A stretch of 64,000 bases of DNA from Spinellus fusiger. Taxonomy: Eukaryota > Mucoromycota > Mucoromycetes > Mucorales > Phycomycetaceae. The position numbers were made by a program, and so were the translations under genes. The DNA lies in contig JALLLS010000007.1 of NCBI GenBank assembly GCA_025094145.1, positions 649,766 through 713,765 of the forward strand. Direction: 5' to 3'. The notes beneath the pieces were generated by a model. It did not search any database and was not told the origin of the DNA. It saw nothing but the letters and a program-made list of their open reading frames with translations. Of this stretch, positions 12,961-24,638 are shown in pieces (position 1 is the stretch's first letter; every line of letters begins with the position of its first letter).

Positions 12961-14884
12961 ATTGGTTAGTTTTATCATGATCATCTGGATTTTCAACCCC
13001 CGCTGGTTGGAGTTTAAGACCCGCCAATTGAACCCATCAGCACTGCTATAGTGCTTCCTCTCTCAATTGGTTACTTTACCGATAATATTGGTTCATTTGG
13101 AGATTTCAATTGGATACTTTACCAATAATATTGATCAAAGGTAAACAGAGAGATACTAATTTTTCTTTTTTGGTAGTGTTCAATTGAACTCATTAGCACT
13201 GTGGCAGTAGTAATGGCTACGAATAGCAATGCTATTACATAGAACTATAGAAATCCCTCATATATCACTGTAAAGACTACTCTATGCAATTGCAATACTA
13301 CTATGATTGTAATACTATCACAGATGACAGTGTTGGTGACACACACACACACACACAATACTATACAACTACAGTTCAAAGTATTTTTCATTTTATTTCT
13401 TGGGTGTGAGATGCTATTCGTGCATTGGACATATTAGCCAACCTATGAGATTGTTTGAAAACTATACAAGTACAGCCATAAGTAGTAGGGATGATAGCAC
13501 CTCCATGGAGGAAGACAGTGAGGGTCCTGGTCTTATTCTATACACTCCAAACTACATAAAATGGTCATTGGATCACAAAGGTACCAAGTTGATTCCTTTC
13601 TCTAATGAAGGAGTCCCATGGCCTACAGGGGATCACTCCAAGACGCAATGAAAGAGCAAACCTACTAGTAGCCTATGACTATTTTCTTTGTTATAACATC
13701 TCACGGTGAGTATGAAAATAGAAGAAAAAAGTACAACGATTCAATCCCATTTCTTGTTGTCTTGGTAATGCCAGGAAATACAAAAAAAAACACACACACG
13801 CACACCTATAAAATAACAAAGCATTTCTATAGGTATGCTTCTTCCTTTGTATCTATAAGAAGGATACCACATGCATTATAGGTGGTTTCTATCTGATCTC
13901 TTATATTTTTGGTTATGAACTGTAGTCATTATAGTGTGGTATAGATGAACAGGTCTACCCCCTCTACTTTTTTCAGACCTCTGCTGTATCTTGGGCCCAT
14001 TCTCCTGCTGTGCTACACTCATGATAGAATGGGTCTTTTAGGCCGCTTTCTTACAGGTCAATTCATAGTACCCCACTCGTGCTGGAGGGTTATATTTTTA
14101 TTTTTATCTTTATTTTCACCGATCCTCATGTTTATTGCATGGTTATTTATTGTGGCAATAAAAATAGAGGTTTCATTATCCACTGATTCACTGACACTCT
14201 CCTACAAGCACAGTGATCTGCAAATATATAACCCCACGCTCTGTACATCCTTGTGGGAAGTTGTGTTTCTTTGTATCAGCCATTCACGTAGCCCTACACC
14301 AATTAGAAATGAAAGAAAAATGAAAAGGGTTACTATTGTTTTTTTTTTCTTTTTTTTCCCTTTTTCATTAAATCACACAGTCCATTCTATACAACACTAT
14401 AGCCTACTCGGTCGGTCGGTATGTGAACTTTATCGATGCAAGGCACATTGCATTTTCATATCTCGACATTTCCATAGACAAGTACCAGTGATAGTGATAA
14501 GTCAGAATAATACCTAATACTAATAATACTTAATACCTAATACTAATAATACTTAATACCTAATACTAATAATACTTAATACCTAATACTAATAATACTT
14601 AATACCTAATACTAATAATACTAAATACTTAATACTTAATACTTAATACTAAATACTTAATACTTAATACTTAACACCAACACCAACACCAACACCAACA
14701 CTAATAACAGCAGCAGTATGAATGACGCTAAAGAGACCCGACTTTATTATTATTCCTAGAATCTATGCTTATGCTAGGCATAATAATAGTAACATTAACA
14801 AAGCAAGAAACACCACACCCTTCACAGACACCACAGACACCACAGACACCACACCTTTCACAGCCTATAAGTGAAGAAAGAGGA
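12961..14884. other. Region without a firm gene; weak membrane-protein frames
   Basis: Holds a (CA)n tract near 13340-13358 and direct repeats of TTACTTTACCGATAATATTG type (about 13068-13136). An open stretch at 13440-13650 contains EGPGLILYTPNYIKWSLDHK, and a frame at 13945-14517 contains two hydrophobic segments (LLYLGPILLLCY and VIFLFLSLFSPILMFIAWLF). Together they could be exons of a small membrane protein or a decayed gene, but no family was recognised and no clean splice model was found. Confidence 0.3.
14505..14690. repeat. 23-bp minisatellite downstream of the SREK1-like gene
   Basis: Tandem units of about 23 bases (TAATACTAATAATACTTAAT plus ACC) are followed by shorter TACTTAA repeats and an ACCAAC tract. 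It lies beyond the stop of the minus-strand RRM gene. Confidence 0.85.
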
Positions 14885-16440
14885 CTATCGCCTCCGTCTG
14901 TCTCTGTTCTCAGAGTAGCGGTGGGGCGACAATGGGCGATGGCCTTGGAGATAAATACAAGCAATAATAAATGACTTACTTCTTCTGCTGTCTCTGCTGC
15001 CTCGACTGTCACTTGTATGTGGTTTGTAGCTGTCTCTGCTGCTTCTGCTTCTATGTCTGTCGCTGGAATATCTATCACTGGAATATCTGTCCATGTACCG
15101 ATCCCTGGAGTGTCTTTCTCTGGAGTGTCTGTCCACATACCGATCCCTAGAGTGTCTTTCTCTAGAGTGTCTGTCGCTAGAGTGTCTATCCACATACTTA
15201 TCACTTATGTATTTGTCATTCAAATGTCTCTCATGACGGCGCATTAACCGGGATTCCTCCTGTTTCTGTTTCTGTTCCTGTTCCTGTTCCTGCTCCAATG
15301 CCTCCTTTGCCTTGTCATAATACTCTATCCTAGTACCACCATCTTAAGAGTTCGTTCCTATTCACTCTTTACTTGTTCACCTTGTTTAAACTTACTTGAT
15401 GGGATTGGATCCAAAATACTGTGACTGCATATAAAGAGCTGCCTCTGTGTATTCTTCACTGGAGAAAGTGACAATGGCACGACTATCTACACGCTCTACA
15501 GAGAGAGGCTTCAACTGTTGAAAGAATGCCTTGATGTGGGATGATCTGCAGTGGTCTGGTAGACAAGACACTCTTACTTGCAAGTTCTTTTCTTTTGGTA
15601 GTGGTGGTGCTGCTGTTGCTGTTGCTGCTGTTGGTAGGGTGTGTGGTGGTAGTGCTGGAGCGAGTACAGGCATAGGCATGGACATGGGCATAGGCATGGA
15701 CATGGGCATGGGCATGGGCATGGACATGGACATGGACATGGACATGGACATGGGCACAGGCGCAGGTACAGGCACAGGCGCAGGCGCAGGTGTAGTATCC
15801 AGTGTCCACTCATGAGAAGACAGAGTGGACAAGAGAGCAATAACAAGAATACGGTCTCCTAGTTGTGTACCTGACAGATAGAGGGCGGCTGCTGCAGACT
15901 GAGGATTATTGTAGGCAATGACAGCCTCTTGTATTCCATGGGGTGAGCTGTATTCCAGGAACAAGTTATTAGTAGTGGTGATGATGAGAACAAGTCAATA
16001 ATAACAATGACAATAACAATAACAATAACAATAACAATAACAATAACAATAACAATAACAATAACAATAACAATAACAATAACAATAACAATAACAATAA
16101 CAATAACAATAACAATAACAATAACAATAACAATAACAATAACAATAACAATAACAATAACAATAACAATAACAATAACAGCAACAATAACAGCAACAAT
16201 AACAGCAACAATAACAGCAACAATAACAGCAACAATAACAGCAACAATAACAGCAACAATAACAGCAACAATAACAACAATAACAATAACAAAAGAAAAA
16301 GACGACTACCTTTTGAGTTCAAGACGTGTAATGAGACCGAAAAAGGAAAACATCTGCTGTAGTGTAGAAGTGTCTGCTTGTGGCGTTATATTGAAGGCCT
16401 TGAGAGTGCATGGGTCGATATAATTAGAATTCAAAGTCAT
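14885..16440 (-). CDS. SREK1-like splicing regulator, two RRMs and RS-like tail
   Basis: Exon 1 starts MTLNSNYIDPCTLKAFNITP and continues into an RRM beginning (LQQMFSFFGLITRLELK), as in SREK1/SRrp86-type splicing regulators. After an intron occupied by a hexanucleotide repeat, the frame continues SSPHGIQEAVIAYNNPQSAA and LYLSGTQLGDRILVI, the rest of RRM1. A low-complexity linker made of Met-Ser/Met-Pro repeats (15660-15765) leads to RRM2 (NLQVRVSCLPDHCRSSHIKA, later AIVTFSSEEYTEAALYM). The tail is Gln/Glu-rich then Arg/Ser/Asp/Tyr-rich (RHSRERHSRDRY repeats) and ends RDRRRR. A 36-base in-frame intron near the 3' end may be retained or removed without changing frame. The putative role is binding splice sites or SR proteins in the nucleus. 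The RRM1 splice junction is uncertain. Confidence 0.7.
15660..15785. repeat. Coding 6/12-bp repeat (GGCATGGACATG)n
   Basis: This repeat encodes the Met-Ser/Met-Pro tract of the SREK1-like protein on minus. Because the unit length is a multiple of three, both strands stay open, giving spurious frames. Confidence 0.85.
16007..16292. repeat. Intronic (AACAAT)n and (AACAGCAACAAT)n array, about 285 bp
   Basis: A long perfect hexanucleotide array changes at about 16178 into a 12-base compound unit. It fills the first intron of the SREK1-like gene. Hexamers never create stops here, so poly-Leu (minus) and Thr-Ile (plus) frames appear, but they are artefacts. Confidence 0.92.
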
Positions 16441-16808
16441 GACACCAAGACAAGCGAATAAATAGGAGTAGAGAGGAGCCCAAGAAGAAGTGCTTATCGG
16501 ATAATGAAAAGAGGAGTTGTAAAGAAATAAGCTATATTTCATCCTTTGCATTTTAAGAGGATGAGAAATAGAGTTATAGAAATCTACAGGGAATCTACAG
16601 GGAATCTACAGGGAATCTAGGAAAGAAAAGAAATGTTGAGGTGGTCTATGAGGTAGTTATTGAATTCTGTTATTCTGTTATCCTACTATTCTTGTCACTG
16701 AGAACCCTTCATTTCACCCTCTTCTCTGTTGGATAAGGGTGTATCTGGAGGATGGGGTGGTATATCACATGCTGGTTTATTATATTATATAGGTAACGAG
16801 TTATTCTA

Positions 16809-18662
16809 TCAAGATCGCATACTATGCCATTCGGGTGCATTTGGATTCAGTGCCTTTTTGGAGCCAAGGGGCTGACGAAGACACTGGGGAGAAGCGGCTC
16901 GGGTGATGGGAGGAGTCACCAACCAAGGATAGTCCAATGGCCGTTGGTGTGGGGATCTCATTGGCTCACTTGCGCCTGGAATCTTGACTCGGCAATGCAC
17001 CAGTTCACCATTCATATGTGTATCAAACACAAGGTATCCACCTTCCTCCTTGAATGAGTTGTGTGGGGTGTGAATGGCGGAAATAGAAGGAGATGTACGT
17101 GGACTGGGAAGTGTGCCCAGGGAAGGGAAGGTTCGTGAAGAGGGAAGAGGGAGTGGTGTGGGGTAGTCCTGCTGAATCTGTTGTGGGCGCTGGTACAGAG
17201 GCTTGCTGGGGCGTGGTTTGGCTCTGTATTTATTCTCAAGAGAACGGATTCTCTGCTCCAACTGATCTATCTGCAGTGCGCTGGATGTCTGCTGTTGATG
17301 CATTGTGACATGTTCCTGCTCCAGTTGCTTACATTTCTCTTGCTCTTCACACAGCTGTTGAGAGGCCTTGTTACAGGAGGATTGTAGGGTGCGTACGCGC
17401 GTCTCACAGTCAAGATGGGTGACCTGCAGCTGTTGGTATTTGACCTGCAGCTGGCTGTTGTGCACTAGTAGATCACGATAGCGGGAAGAGGTGTGTTCTA
17501 GCTTCTTGGCTGTTTTGATGTACTGCTCCTTCCAGTAGAGGGGAGTGTCTGTCTGCAGGTTGCCTAGACACTCTTCTATCTTGTGGGTCTTGTCCACGAG
17601 GGATTCTGTCTTTTGCTCCAGTCGGGCCATCATAGCATGGAGGGTGTGTACTGCGGGTAGGGAATAGTCTTGGAGTGGTTGTGAGTAGTGCATGGGTGGG
17701 TAGTGGGTGTGGAGGGGAGGATAATGTATGGATGGGTAGTGGGTGTGGACATCACCTCCAATCACATCGCCCAATGTCCCTCTGTGCACCCTATTCCCCA
17801 TCGATTCCTTCTCTCCTACAGTGATTCTGTCTTCTCTGTCTGCACTGTCACTACCTTTGTATCCTTGTGCATTGCTGTCATATCCGTCTCCACCCACATA
17901 CACATCATGGGCATTATATCCATTAGGCATTTCCTGGTGTGGAGTGTGTGCATTTTGGAGTGCATTCTGGGGAAGATGGGTGTCGTAGCCATTATAATTA
18001 TAATTATAATTATGATACTCATTATCATCATTATAACCACTGTCTTTTTCTTGTTCTTCCGCTTGTTCCTGCTCATGTTCCTGCTCTTGTTCCTGCTCAT
18101 GTTCCTGCTCATGTTCCTGCTCATGTTCCTGCTCATGTTCTTCCGCTTGTTCCTGCTCATGTTCCTGCTCATGTTCCTGCTCATGTTCTTCCTCTTCTCT
18201 TCCTCCTCCTCTTCCTCTTCCTCCTCCTGTGCTGATGGTCGAGGCTCTCTCGTCTTCATTCTCGCTAATGTATCATCACACCATTGATATGATCCATGTT
18301 ACATTTAAATGTCATATTCAAATCCCACCCTCTCTCCACTCCTCTCTTCATCTTTAACCCACCTTGGACACTCCTCGCTCGAATCATCGGGATGTCCTAT
18401 ACGCATAGGGCAACTGACACTGGGCTTAAAGATCATCGTCAGTCCACTTGTCCTCCACCCTCTTTATTACCCTCTCTATCACCCTCTCTATCACCTCACC
18501 TCACCTCACCTCACCTCACCGCACCTTACCTTGATCCTGCCACTAAGACTCGAGCTGAGACTGGAACTGTCAGAGGCTCCTGTGCTAGTCTATCATGTCT
18601 TAAGCTGTCTATTCCACCCCATCTTCTTACATGGACAAGTTGAGACAAAAGGCGCTGGACAT
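16809..18662 (-). CDS. Coiled-coil protein with C-terminal PAM2-like motif, unknown function
   Basis: The proposed start is MSSAFCLNLS (ATG at 18660-18662). Two short exons with GT-AG borders give GASDSSSLSSSLSGRIK and CPMRIGHPDDSSEECP, and the main exon begins at about 18265 with ENEDERASTITS. An acidic Glu-His-Gln repeat (18190-18040) and an Asn-Tyr stretch lead to a His/Tyr/Pro region (THYPSIHYPP). A coiled coil of about 150 residues follows (MMARLEQKTESLVDKTHKIE through QIDQLEQRIRSLENKY), then a Pro/Ser linker. The last residues are SKKALNPNAPEWHSMRS; LNPNAPEW fits the PAM2 consensus that binds the MLLE domain of poly(A)-binding protein, with Trp replacing the usual Phe. No family was recognised. 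A role in mRNA handling is inference from the motif alone. Confidence 0.7.
18040..18190. repeat. Coding TGCTCATGTTCC minisatellite
   Basis: A 12-base unit (with 18-base variants) encodes the Glu-His-Glu-Gln repeat on minus. It is likely to be length-polymorphic. Confidence 0.85.
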
Positions 18663-18825
18663 TGGTGTGGATGGGGGAGTTTTGCATAGTAGTTGACATA
18701 ATAGTTGAAAAAGAAGATAAAGCAAGGGGTTATTCTATAGTATTTATCCTTTCTGTCATCATCGCCTGTCTCACCGTCTCCTCGTGTTCCCTTTATGTGG
18801 AGGGGCATCATAGCAACACTCACCT

Positions 18826-19012
18826 TTTTTTATTTTTATTTTTATTTCTTATTTATTTTTATTTTTATTTTTATTTTTATTTCTTATTTATTTTTATTTT
18901 TATTTTTATTTTTATTTTTATTTCTTATTTCTTATTTCTTATTTCTTATTTCTTATTTCTTATTTCTTATTTCTTATTTCTTATTTCTTATTTCTTATTT
19001 CTTATTTTTAAC
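18826..19012. repeat. TTTTTA / TTTCTTA microsatellites
   Basis: Two successive arrays of 6-base and 7-base pyrimidine-rich units lie between the divergent coiled-coil and FHIP genes. Open frames across them are repeat artefacts. Confidence 0.88.
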
Positions 19013-19230
19013 ATTTAATATTTTTACACCTATTTTCAATTGCCTATTCTACAAGGAAAATCAATATAATCCAATGACTCGTTGTAGTTTGAACAAACCA
19101 TCCCCATGGTGGCACGTGGAGATAGCTGCCAAATACAGATATCGATCGGGCCGCCCTTATCGCAGTCACACCTCGGCCATGGGTTGCAGGAGAGCCTGTG
19201 GGGCTTCTTTTCTTCCTTCCTTCCTTCCTC

Positions 19231-22200
19231 ATGTCCATGTTCCTTTCAAAGTTCCTCACAGGAAGGAATATCTCAAAGACAAATTTAGAACTCCTCACTG
19301 ATGCTTGGCTGAGTATTCAAAAGTACTACGAGACAGCCACAGGTAATTTATCCCCTTCCCCCCCCCTCTCTTCCACAGCCTCTGTTCAGCTCACCCATTC
19401 ATGCAGACCCACTGAGAGATGCCGTCGACCTTACACCTATTCCATGCTGTCTTCAGAACATCGTCAAACTCGTCCAAGCAGAAGAGCTAGAACATGAACG
19501 CGTGCCAGATAGCCTCGACACTGGGCCTTGTCTGGAGTTTCTTCTTCATCGCCGTGTCCTTGAAGAGCTGGTGGAATTCGCCAAAGTGGATGTATGTACA
19601 CTATGAAAACAAAAGAAATAGGACTCACCTTCAGACACCCTATGGCATGCGTATCCACTGTCTGCGTTTTTTCTGTAGTCTAGTCACCAATGTCCATGCC
19701 CAGCTTCTTCCAGAGAGAGCAGTCCATGTCCCTCTCCAGAAACTCATCACCTCCTGCCACCGCCTGATTGCCCACCACTATGAACAGCTCACCACCAGCA
19801 CAGAGGGATGCACCGAAGAACGCTATGCTGCCATCTCTGAGCTGTCGCTTGAGCTGGTGAAGTTGATGCACGGTGTCTTTTCACACTTCAAGGGGGCCAA
19901 TGCTGCCCTTATGGATCTATTCTTTGAGCGTGGGTGGTGTCGAGGGTTGGGTGAGAATGTATGGAGAAGCAGCAAAGATGGAAAGACATTTCATAAGCGA
20001 AGAGAGAGCATGGATGAGAAGATTGCCTGGACAATGTTCTTGATGGTAAAGTAGTATTTGACCCACACCTACTCTTTGTGTTTTTGTGTTTTTGTGTTTA
20101 ATTGCTTTTTCTTTTCTTTTTTCTTTTTTCTGCTTAACTCTATCAAAGCCTCGGTTTGATATGTTTACGTTCCTAATTGATTACATGAACATTCCTGGAG
20201 AAACTGGAGAGATTGCCAGAGAAGCCATTCTCTTTGCCCTAAGGCTGCTCGAGGGAGATCCAGAATACGTATGCTATGTCGTAGAGTATTCTGGATTATG
20301 TGAGGTCATGGTAAGTCACTGAGGAGATGGACAAGGAGGTGCACCCATAAAGGGGAGAGGATGTTCTAATGTAGAACAAGGCAGAGAGACTGGCCTTGTC
20401 ATTTGCCAGTCTACCCAAGAACGTAGACGCCTTCTCTATTTCTGCCAACAACCGAGTCCTCCCCACACGCCCCCTCCATCGCTCTGTCCATTTCTCCATT
20501 CCTGCCCTCATTACGAACCACAGCCTTATGATCACCGTCAATGTCCACAACAGCTTCAAGAAGAAACGCAGAAAAAGAAGCCCCTTTGATATGAACTTTA
20601 TCCGCAGTCTGGATCCAATGCGAGAAGGCGACAAGGGGAGGGGGGTCGATGAGTTTTATAGCTTCTGGGAGTACCTGAATGATGTGGCAAGAGTGGCTGA
20701 CAGACGCCTTATGATTGCCCTCATGGCACAACTCACAACCATCTTCTGGCATCCTGTCCTTTGCAATGCGCTGTGTTCTCCTTCTCCAGAAACAGTGACA
20801 GCCGCCACTGCCTACACAACAGAGATGATTCGGTCTCTCACAGATCAGAAGCTACTGCATGCATTTATTGTTGTGTTGGTGGGTGAAGAGGGAGGGATTG
20901 GGAAAGATCTGGAGCCAGAAGTGAGAAGCACCGATAGAATGGACAGGGAAGACCAACAACAACAACAACAACACCAGTCATTCGTGGAAGAAGACGAGCG
21001 GTCAGAACAAGAAGACAGTGAGATCCATCAAGGTCCAGTCACACTACGCACCTTGTTAATCCGTCGGATTGGTGCTGAGGATCAAGAAGTGTCTTTGGCT
21101 ACTCTCCGTCTGTTTGATACAGTGCTAGAGACCTATAACCAGTTTGCTATTTACAATCTTGTTCTGCGTAACTTTCTTGATATTACACCAGAAGGAGATT
21201 ACATGAAGCAGGAGGACATGGACAGCTCTTCTCTTGGTTCTCGTATTCAAGAAGATCCCTCTGTCTTGGAGGAGGAGTCGGGCAGAGTAGAGGATTTGGC
21301 AGTAGGCGACACAGAGGTAGAGCCCCAAGACAATAAGACAGAAAAGGTGCGATGGCTGGTGGAAAGGTAATATATAGATGTATAGATGTATAAATGTATA
21401 GATGTATAGATATATAGATATATAGATGTATAGATGTATAGATGTATAGATGTATAGATGTATAGATGTATAGATGTATAGATATATAGAAAGAGAGAAA
21501 GAAAGCCTACTGATAGCTGTGGATGCTGCATAGAGTCCTTTCCCTGCTGCCTTTGGAGGATGAACTGGAGAGAATGAAAACGCCACCCTTGTCTTCTGTG
21601 ATCTCTTCTGAATCCTTTGCCTCTACTGTTCATGGCAAGGACACTCTTATCAAGGCACAGGAGGACAAGAACAATAGCAACAGCAACAGCAACAACAATA
21701 GCATCAGCATCAGCAGTAGCAGTAGCAACAGCAGTCGACACAGTGCAGAAGAGAGTGTCACCACCACCACAACACCACTGCACAATGTCGTTGTCCCTGG
21801 GAACAGCTACAACGACTACTTCCACGAAGCACAAGAACGGTTCCGCTACGGATTGTTGGCTAGAAACTTCTGGCAATCTCCCTACCCTCCCCAAAAGACA
21901 CGCAAAGACATGGAGCGAGAAGTAGAGGATCAAAAAAAGAGACTCGATCGTCCCAAGAGGACTTCCCTCGAAGAAAACGACAACGACGATGAACATGCGA
22001 TGGAAGTGGGCAGCCAAAGCAGTGAGGTGGGCCAGCCTGAAGGATTTGAAGGACTGTTCCTTAGCCAGATATTTGACCAGTTCTTCAAGATGCTTGAGTG
22101 CACCATGGAGCAGAACCTACTGATCACAAGTATTCTTCAGAAGATAGCCGGGATTGTGGATCGTCGTGTGGATGGTGTGATCTGTGACTGGCGGGCTGTG

Positions 22201-23028
22201 CGTGTAGGCCTTGATGGCTCTCTGTATGGAGGTGTGTGGACTCTTCCTAGTGCCAAAAACAACCGTCGCAGTCTGTACTCTCTCTTGGAGCAAGTGACAT
22301 TTGAAGCCCTCAAGCGTGCCCAGCTCGTCCCCAACTTTGAGACCCGCATTTCCCTTGCCAAGAAGCGTGGCGTGCTTCCTGGTCAGCCCAAGCCCAGTCG
22401 ATCGGCCTCTGCCTACCTCCCCTCCCCTTCTTCTCCCAAAGGCCTCTCTCGCCATCCCAGTCTCTCTCAGCTGGTCTTTTCAAAATCATCACACCGGACA
22501 GCCGCCCCTGCTACCACTCAATCCGCCGGTCTTTTGTCCACCCGCACCGTGCGTCCTACCGCCTCCCTGTCCTCTCTGACAGCCTCTCTGTCAGTCAACA
22601 CCCATGTGTCCTCCCCTTCAACCAACAACAACCCTGCCTCTCCATCTTCCTCCTTTTTCCAACAGTCCCAGCGCGCCAATGCCACTCCTGTCACTATGAC
22701 CAATCCCTTTGCTAAGCTCAGTAACTTTGTGAATTCCTACATTGTCCTTCAAGAGTTCTGCAAGGAGCTGGCAGCAGTGATTCTTGTCCGGCATGCCACC
22801 AACTACGATGACATTGGGTTTGTAAAGTACCAGGACCCGTCTCCCTCTGAACGGGTGGATGCCTGGGTGCATGAAGAAGAAGAGGCAGACTATAAACGGA
22901 CATTGGACAAGTGGAAAAACAGAATCTCTGTTGTGTCTACATTGGCTGATTGGAAGAGTATTCGTAGTATGGAGACCATTGATGAAGCCATTACATCGCG
23001 TGTATCTAATTCTTCTTCTCTTCATTGA
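19231..23028 (+). CDS. FHIP/FAM160-type protein (FTS-Hook-FHIP complex subunit), spliced
   Basis: The family links early endosomes to dynein through Hook and FTS proteins (family knowledge). The start chosen is MSMFLSKFLTG at 19231, leading to LLTDAWLSIQKYYETAT, typical of the family N-terminus. Later exons read DPLRDAVDLTPIPCCLQNIV, CLEFLLHRRVLEELVEFAKV, TPYGMRIHCLRFFCSLVTNV, MDLFFERGW and FDMFTFLIDYMNIPGETGEI; the FLL.R.VL.EL and R..CL.F....V patterns are the conserved FAM160 core. The body has low-complexity Gln, Ser/Asn and Ser/Pro insertions and ends SRVSNSSSLH. An intron at about 21369-21520 consists of an 8-base repeat. The start and a few junctions are uncertain, but the family call is firm. 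Confidence 0.8.
21366..21492. repeat. Intronic (AGATGTAT)n array
   Basis: Roughly fifteen 8-base units, some AGATATAT, lie inside an intron of the FHIP-type gene. Confidence 0.88.
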
Positions 23029-23227
23029 GTGTTTCTTTTTCTTTCTTTCTTTCTCTTTTTCTTATTCTATCAACATTATAGGATTGCATTGTTTATTATT
23101 AAATATGAAAAAAAAAAATACAAAATACAAAATACAAGATACAGGATACAGGATACAAGATATATATATATTACAAAGGAAGGAGCAGAGCTCTCTTTTT
23201 CTTTCTTTTTTCTTTTTTTTTCTCTCT

Positions 23228-23935
23228 TTAAGATCGCATCAAAAGACTGGACATAAGCACACCTGCAGCCACACCCACATTCAGACTGTCTACACTGCCC
23301 TGATAAGAGGGACGCCCAGTGCTTCCTGGGATAGTCACAAAGGAATCACACAGGTACTTGATATTGGTACGCAGTCCTGTGGCTTCATTTCCCAGAACAA
23401 GGAGAATAGGTTGTTGGGCCATAGTGTGATGAGGATCCATGAGTTGCTTGTGGAGTGCTCCTAAAGTGTTGAGGGGGGCTGGAGGAGGAGTGTGGGTGGT
23501 AAAGGGGGATTCTCCAACAGCACCCATAACATGCCAGCCATTCTCTTTGGATGTCTAGTATTGGCCCAGGAGTGTTCATTAGAAGAAGAAAAAGAAGAAA
23601 AAGAAAAGAGGGAGGAGGAGGCCTTGTCTACTGTCTACTGTCTACTGTATTGTATTTTACCTTGAGACAGCGTACAAGACTAGAGGTGGCATGGATAGGC
23701 ATCAGTTCCATAGCACCTGCACTCACTTTAGAGACAGTACCATTCAAAGGAGCACTATGAAAAGAGGGGAAGATTAGAGGGCTGAACAAGTAACAGAAGA
23801 TCGATGATGGCCTATTACCTGTTCTTGGAGCATAAAAGAACACCCTCCATGCCAAGGAAATGGGCGGTTCTGTTTGTGTGTGTATGGGCTGAGTATCATG
23901 ACAATTGAATAGTATAGGAACACATCAAGGCTGTT

Positions 23936-23975
<40 letters not shown>

Positions 23976-24638
23976 ATTACCTTAGAATAGAACCGAGATT
24001 CTTGGAGATAAAACCAATCAACAAGGATACTTATGGAATAGCACTTACATTGGGGTCTTGTACTTCATCCAGGGCTATCCATACAGGTGGACGTTGGTGT
24101 TCTGGTGTGTGTACTGGATCAAGATGTGTCATATGGGTAGGAGAGAGATAGGAGGCGTGCAATACCACTCCCTTGTCCATACAAGTCAGCCAACCCACTA
24201 CTTATTGAATGGCTGGATCTACACTCTATGGATCTTACTTACTTGGTGGGGCCTGTCCCCTGTCAGATTGTTCAAAGCCCCCTTATCAGTAACAATAGTA
24301 GGAATATTCTTGGTTTTACACATCTCTCGAATAGACTCTACCATGGGACTGTTATAAAACACAGTCAGTTAAAATACAAAATATTGAAACATTAATAATA
24401 AAAGAGTTACCTTTCTTTCTTATCCTCTTTATTATACTGGAAATACACCTTTTCTAATAGACTACGCTTATTGGCTTTGAGGGCAGCCATAACACTCGCA
24501 TGCCCATACACATAGTCCACTGTTGTGTCTGTTGTGTTTTTATAGTCTCTTCTATACCCAACATAGGAGCGTAGGGCTCCAGTCCCCTGAAGAAGAGAAC
24601 GCACAGGACGCACAGAACGCATACCCATCCACACCATG
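23228..24638 (-). CDS. MRM1: Mitochondrial rRNA 2'-O-ribose methyltransferase MRM1 (SpoU/TrmH family)
   Basis: A SPOUT methyltransferase that modifies a ribose in the large mitochondrial rRNA peptidyl-transferase region. The start is MVWMGMRSVRPVRSLLQ, an Arg-rich N-terminus fitting mitochondrial import. VYGHASVMAALKANKRSLLE is the SpoU substrate-binding part. PPVWIALDEVQDPN plus a 20-base microexon NLGSILR plus TAHFLGMEGVLLCSKN gives motif 1. Motifs 2 and 3 are PILLVLGNEATGLRTNI and IPGSTGRPSYQGSVDSLNVG followed by VAAGVLMSSLL. Five to six short introns are needed, one next to a (TATC)n tract. It converges with the FHIP gene. Confidence 0.88.
23936..23975. repeat. (TATC)n microsatellite in MRM1 intron
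   Basis: About ten tetranucleotide units lie immediately downstream (minus sense) of the microexon donor. Confidence 0.9.

Noticed and set aside
13945..14517. 190-residue plus frame with hydrophobic segments
   Set aside because: No family, no clear splice partners, ends in a T-run region; mentioned only as a weak possibility.
14511..14690. Regular repeats that could suggest a CRISPR array
   Set aside because: Units are directly contiguous without unique spacers and the genome is eukaryotic; it is a minisatellite.
15969..16423. Long open frames of poly-Leu (minus) and Thr-Ile repeats (plus)
   Set aside because: They are translations of a hexanucleotide array inside an intron; no unique sequence supports a gene.
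18662..19301. Plus-strand frames of Phe/Tyr/Leu repeats
   Set aside because: Products of TTTTTA and TTTCTTA microsatellites; no domain and no start context.
21125..22017. Minus-strand frames with Ile-Tyr-Leu-Tyr repeats
   Set aside because: Antisense of the FHIP gene and its intronic 8-bp array.
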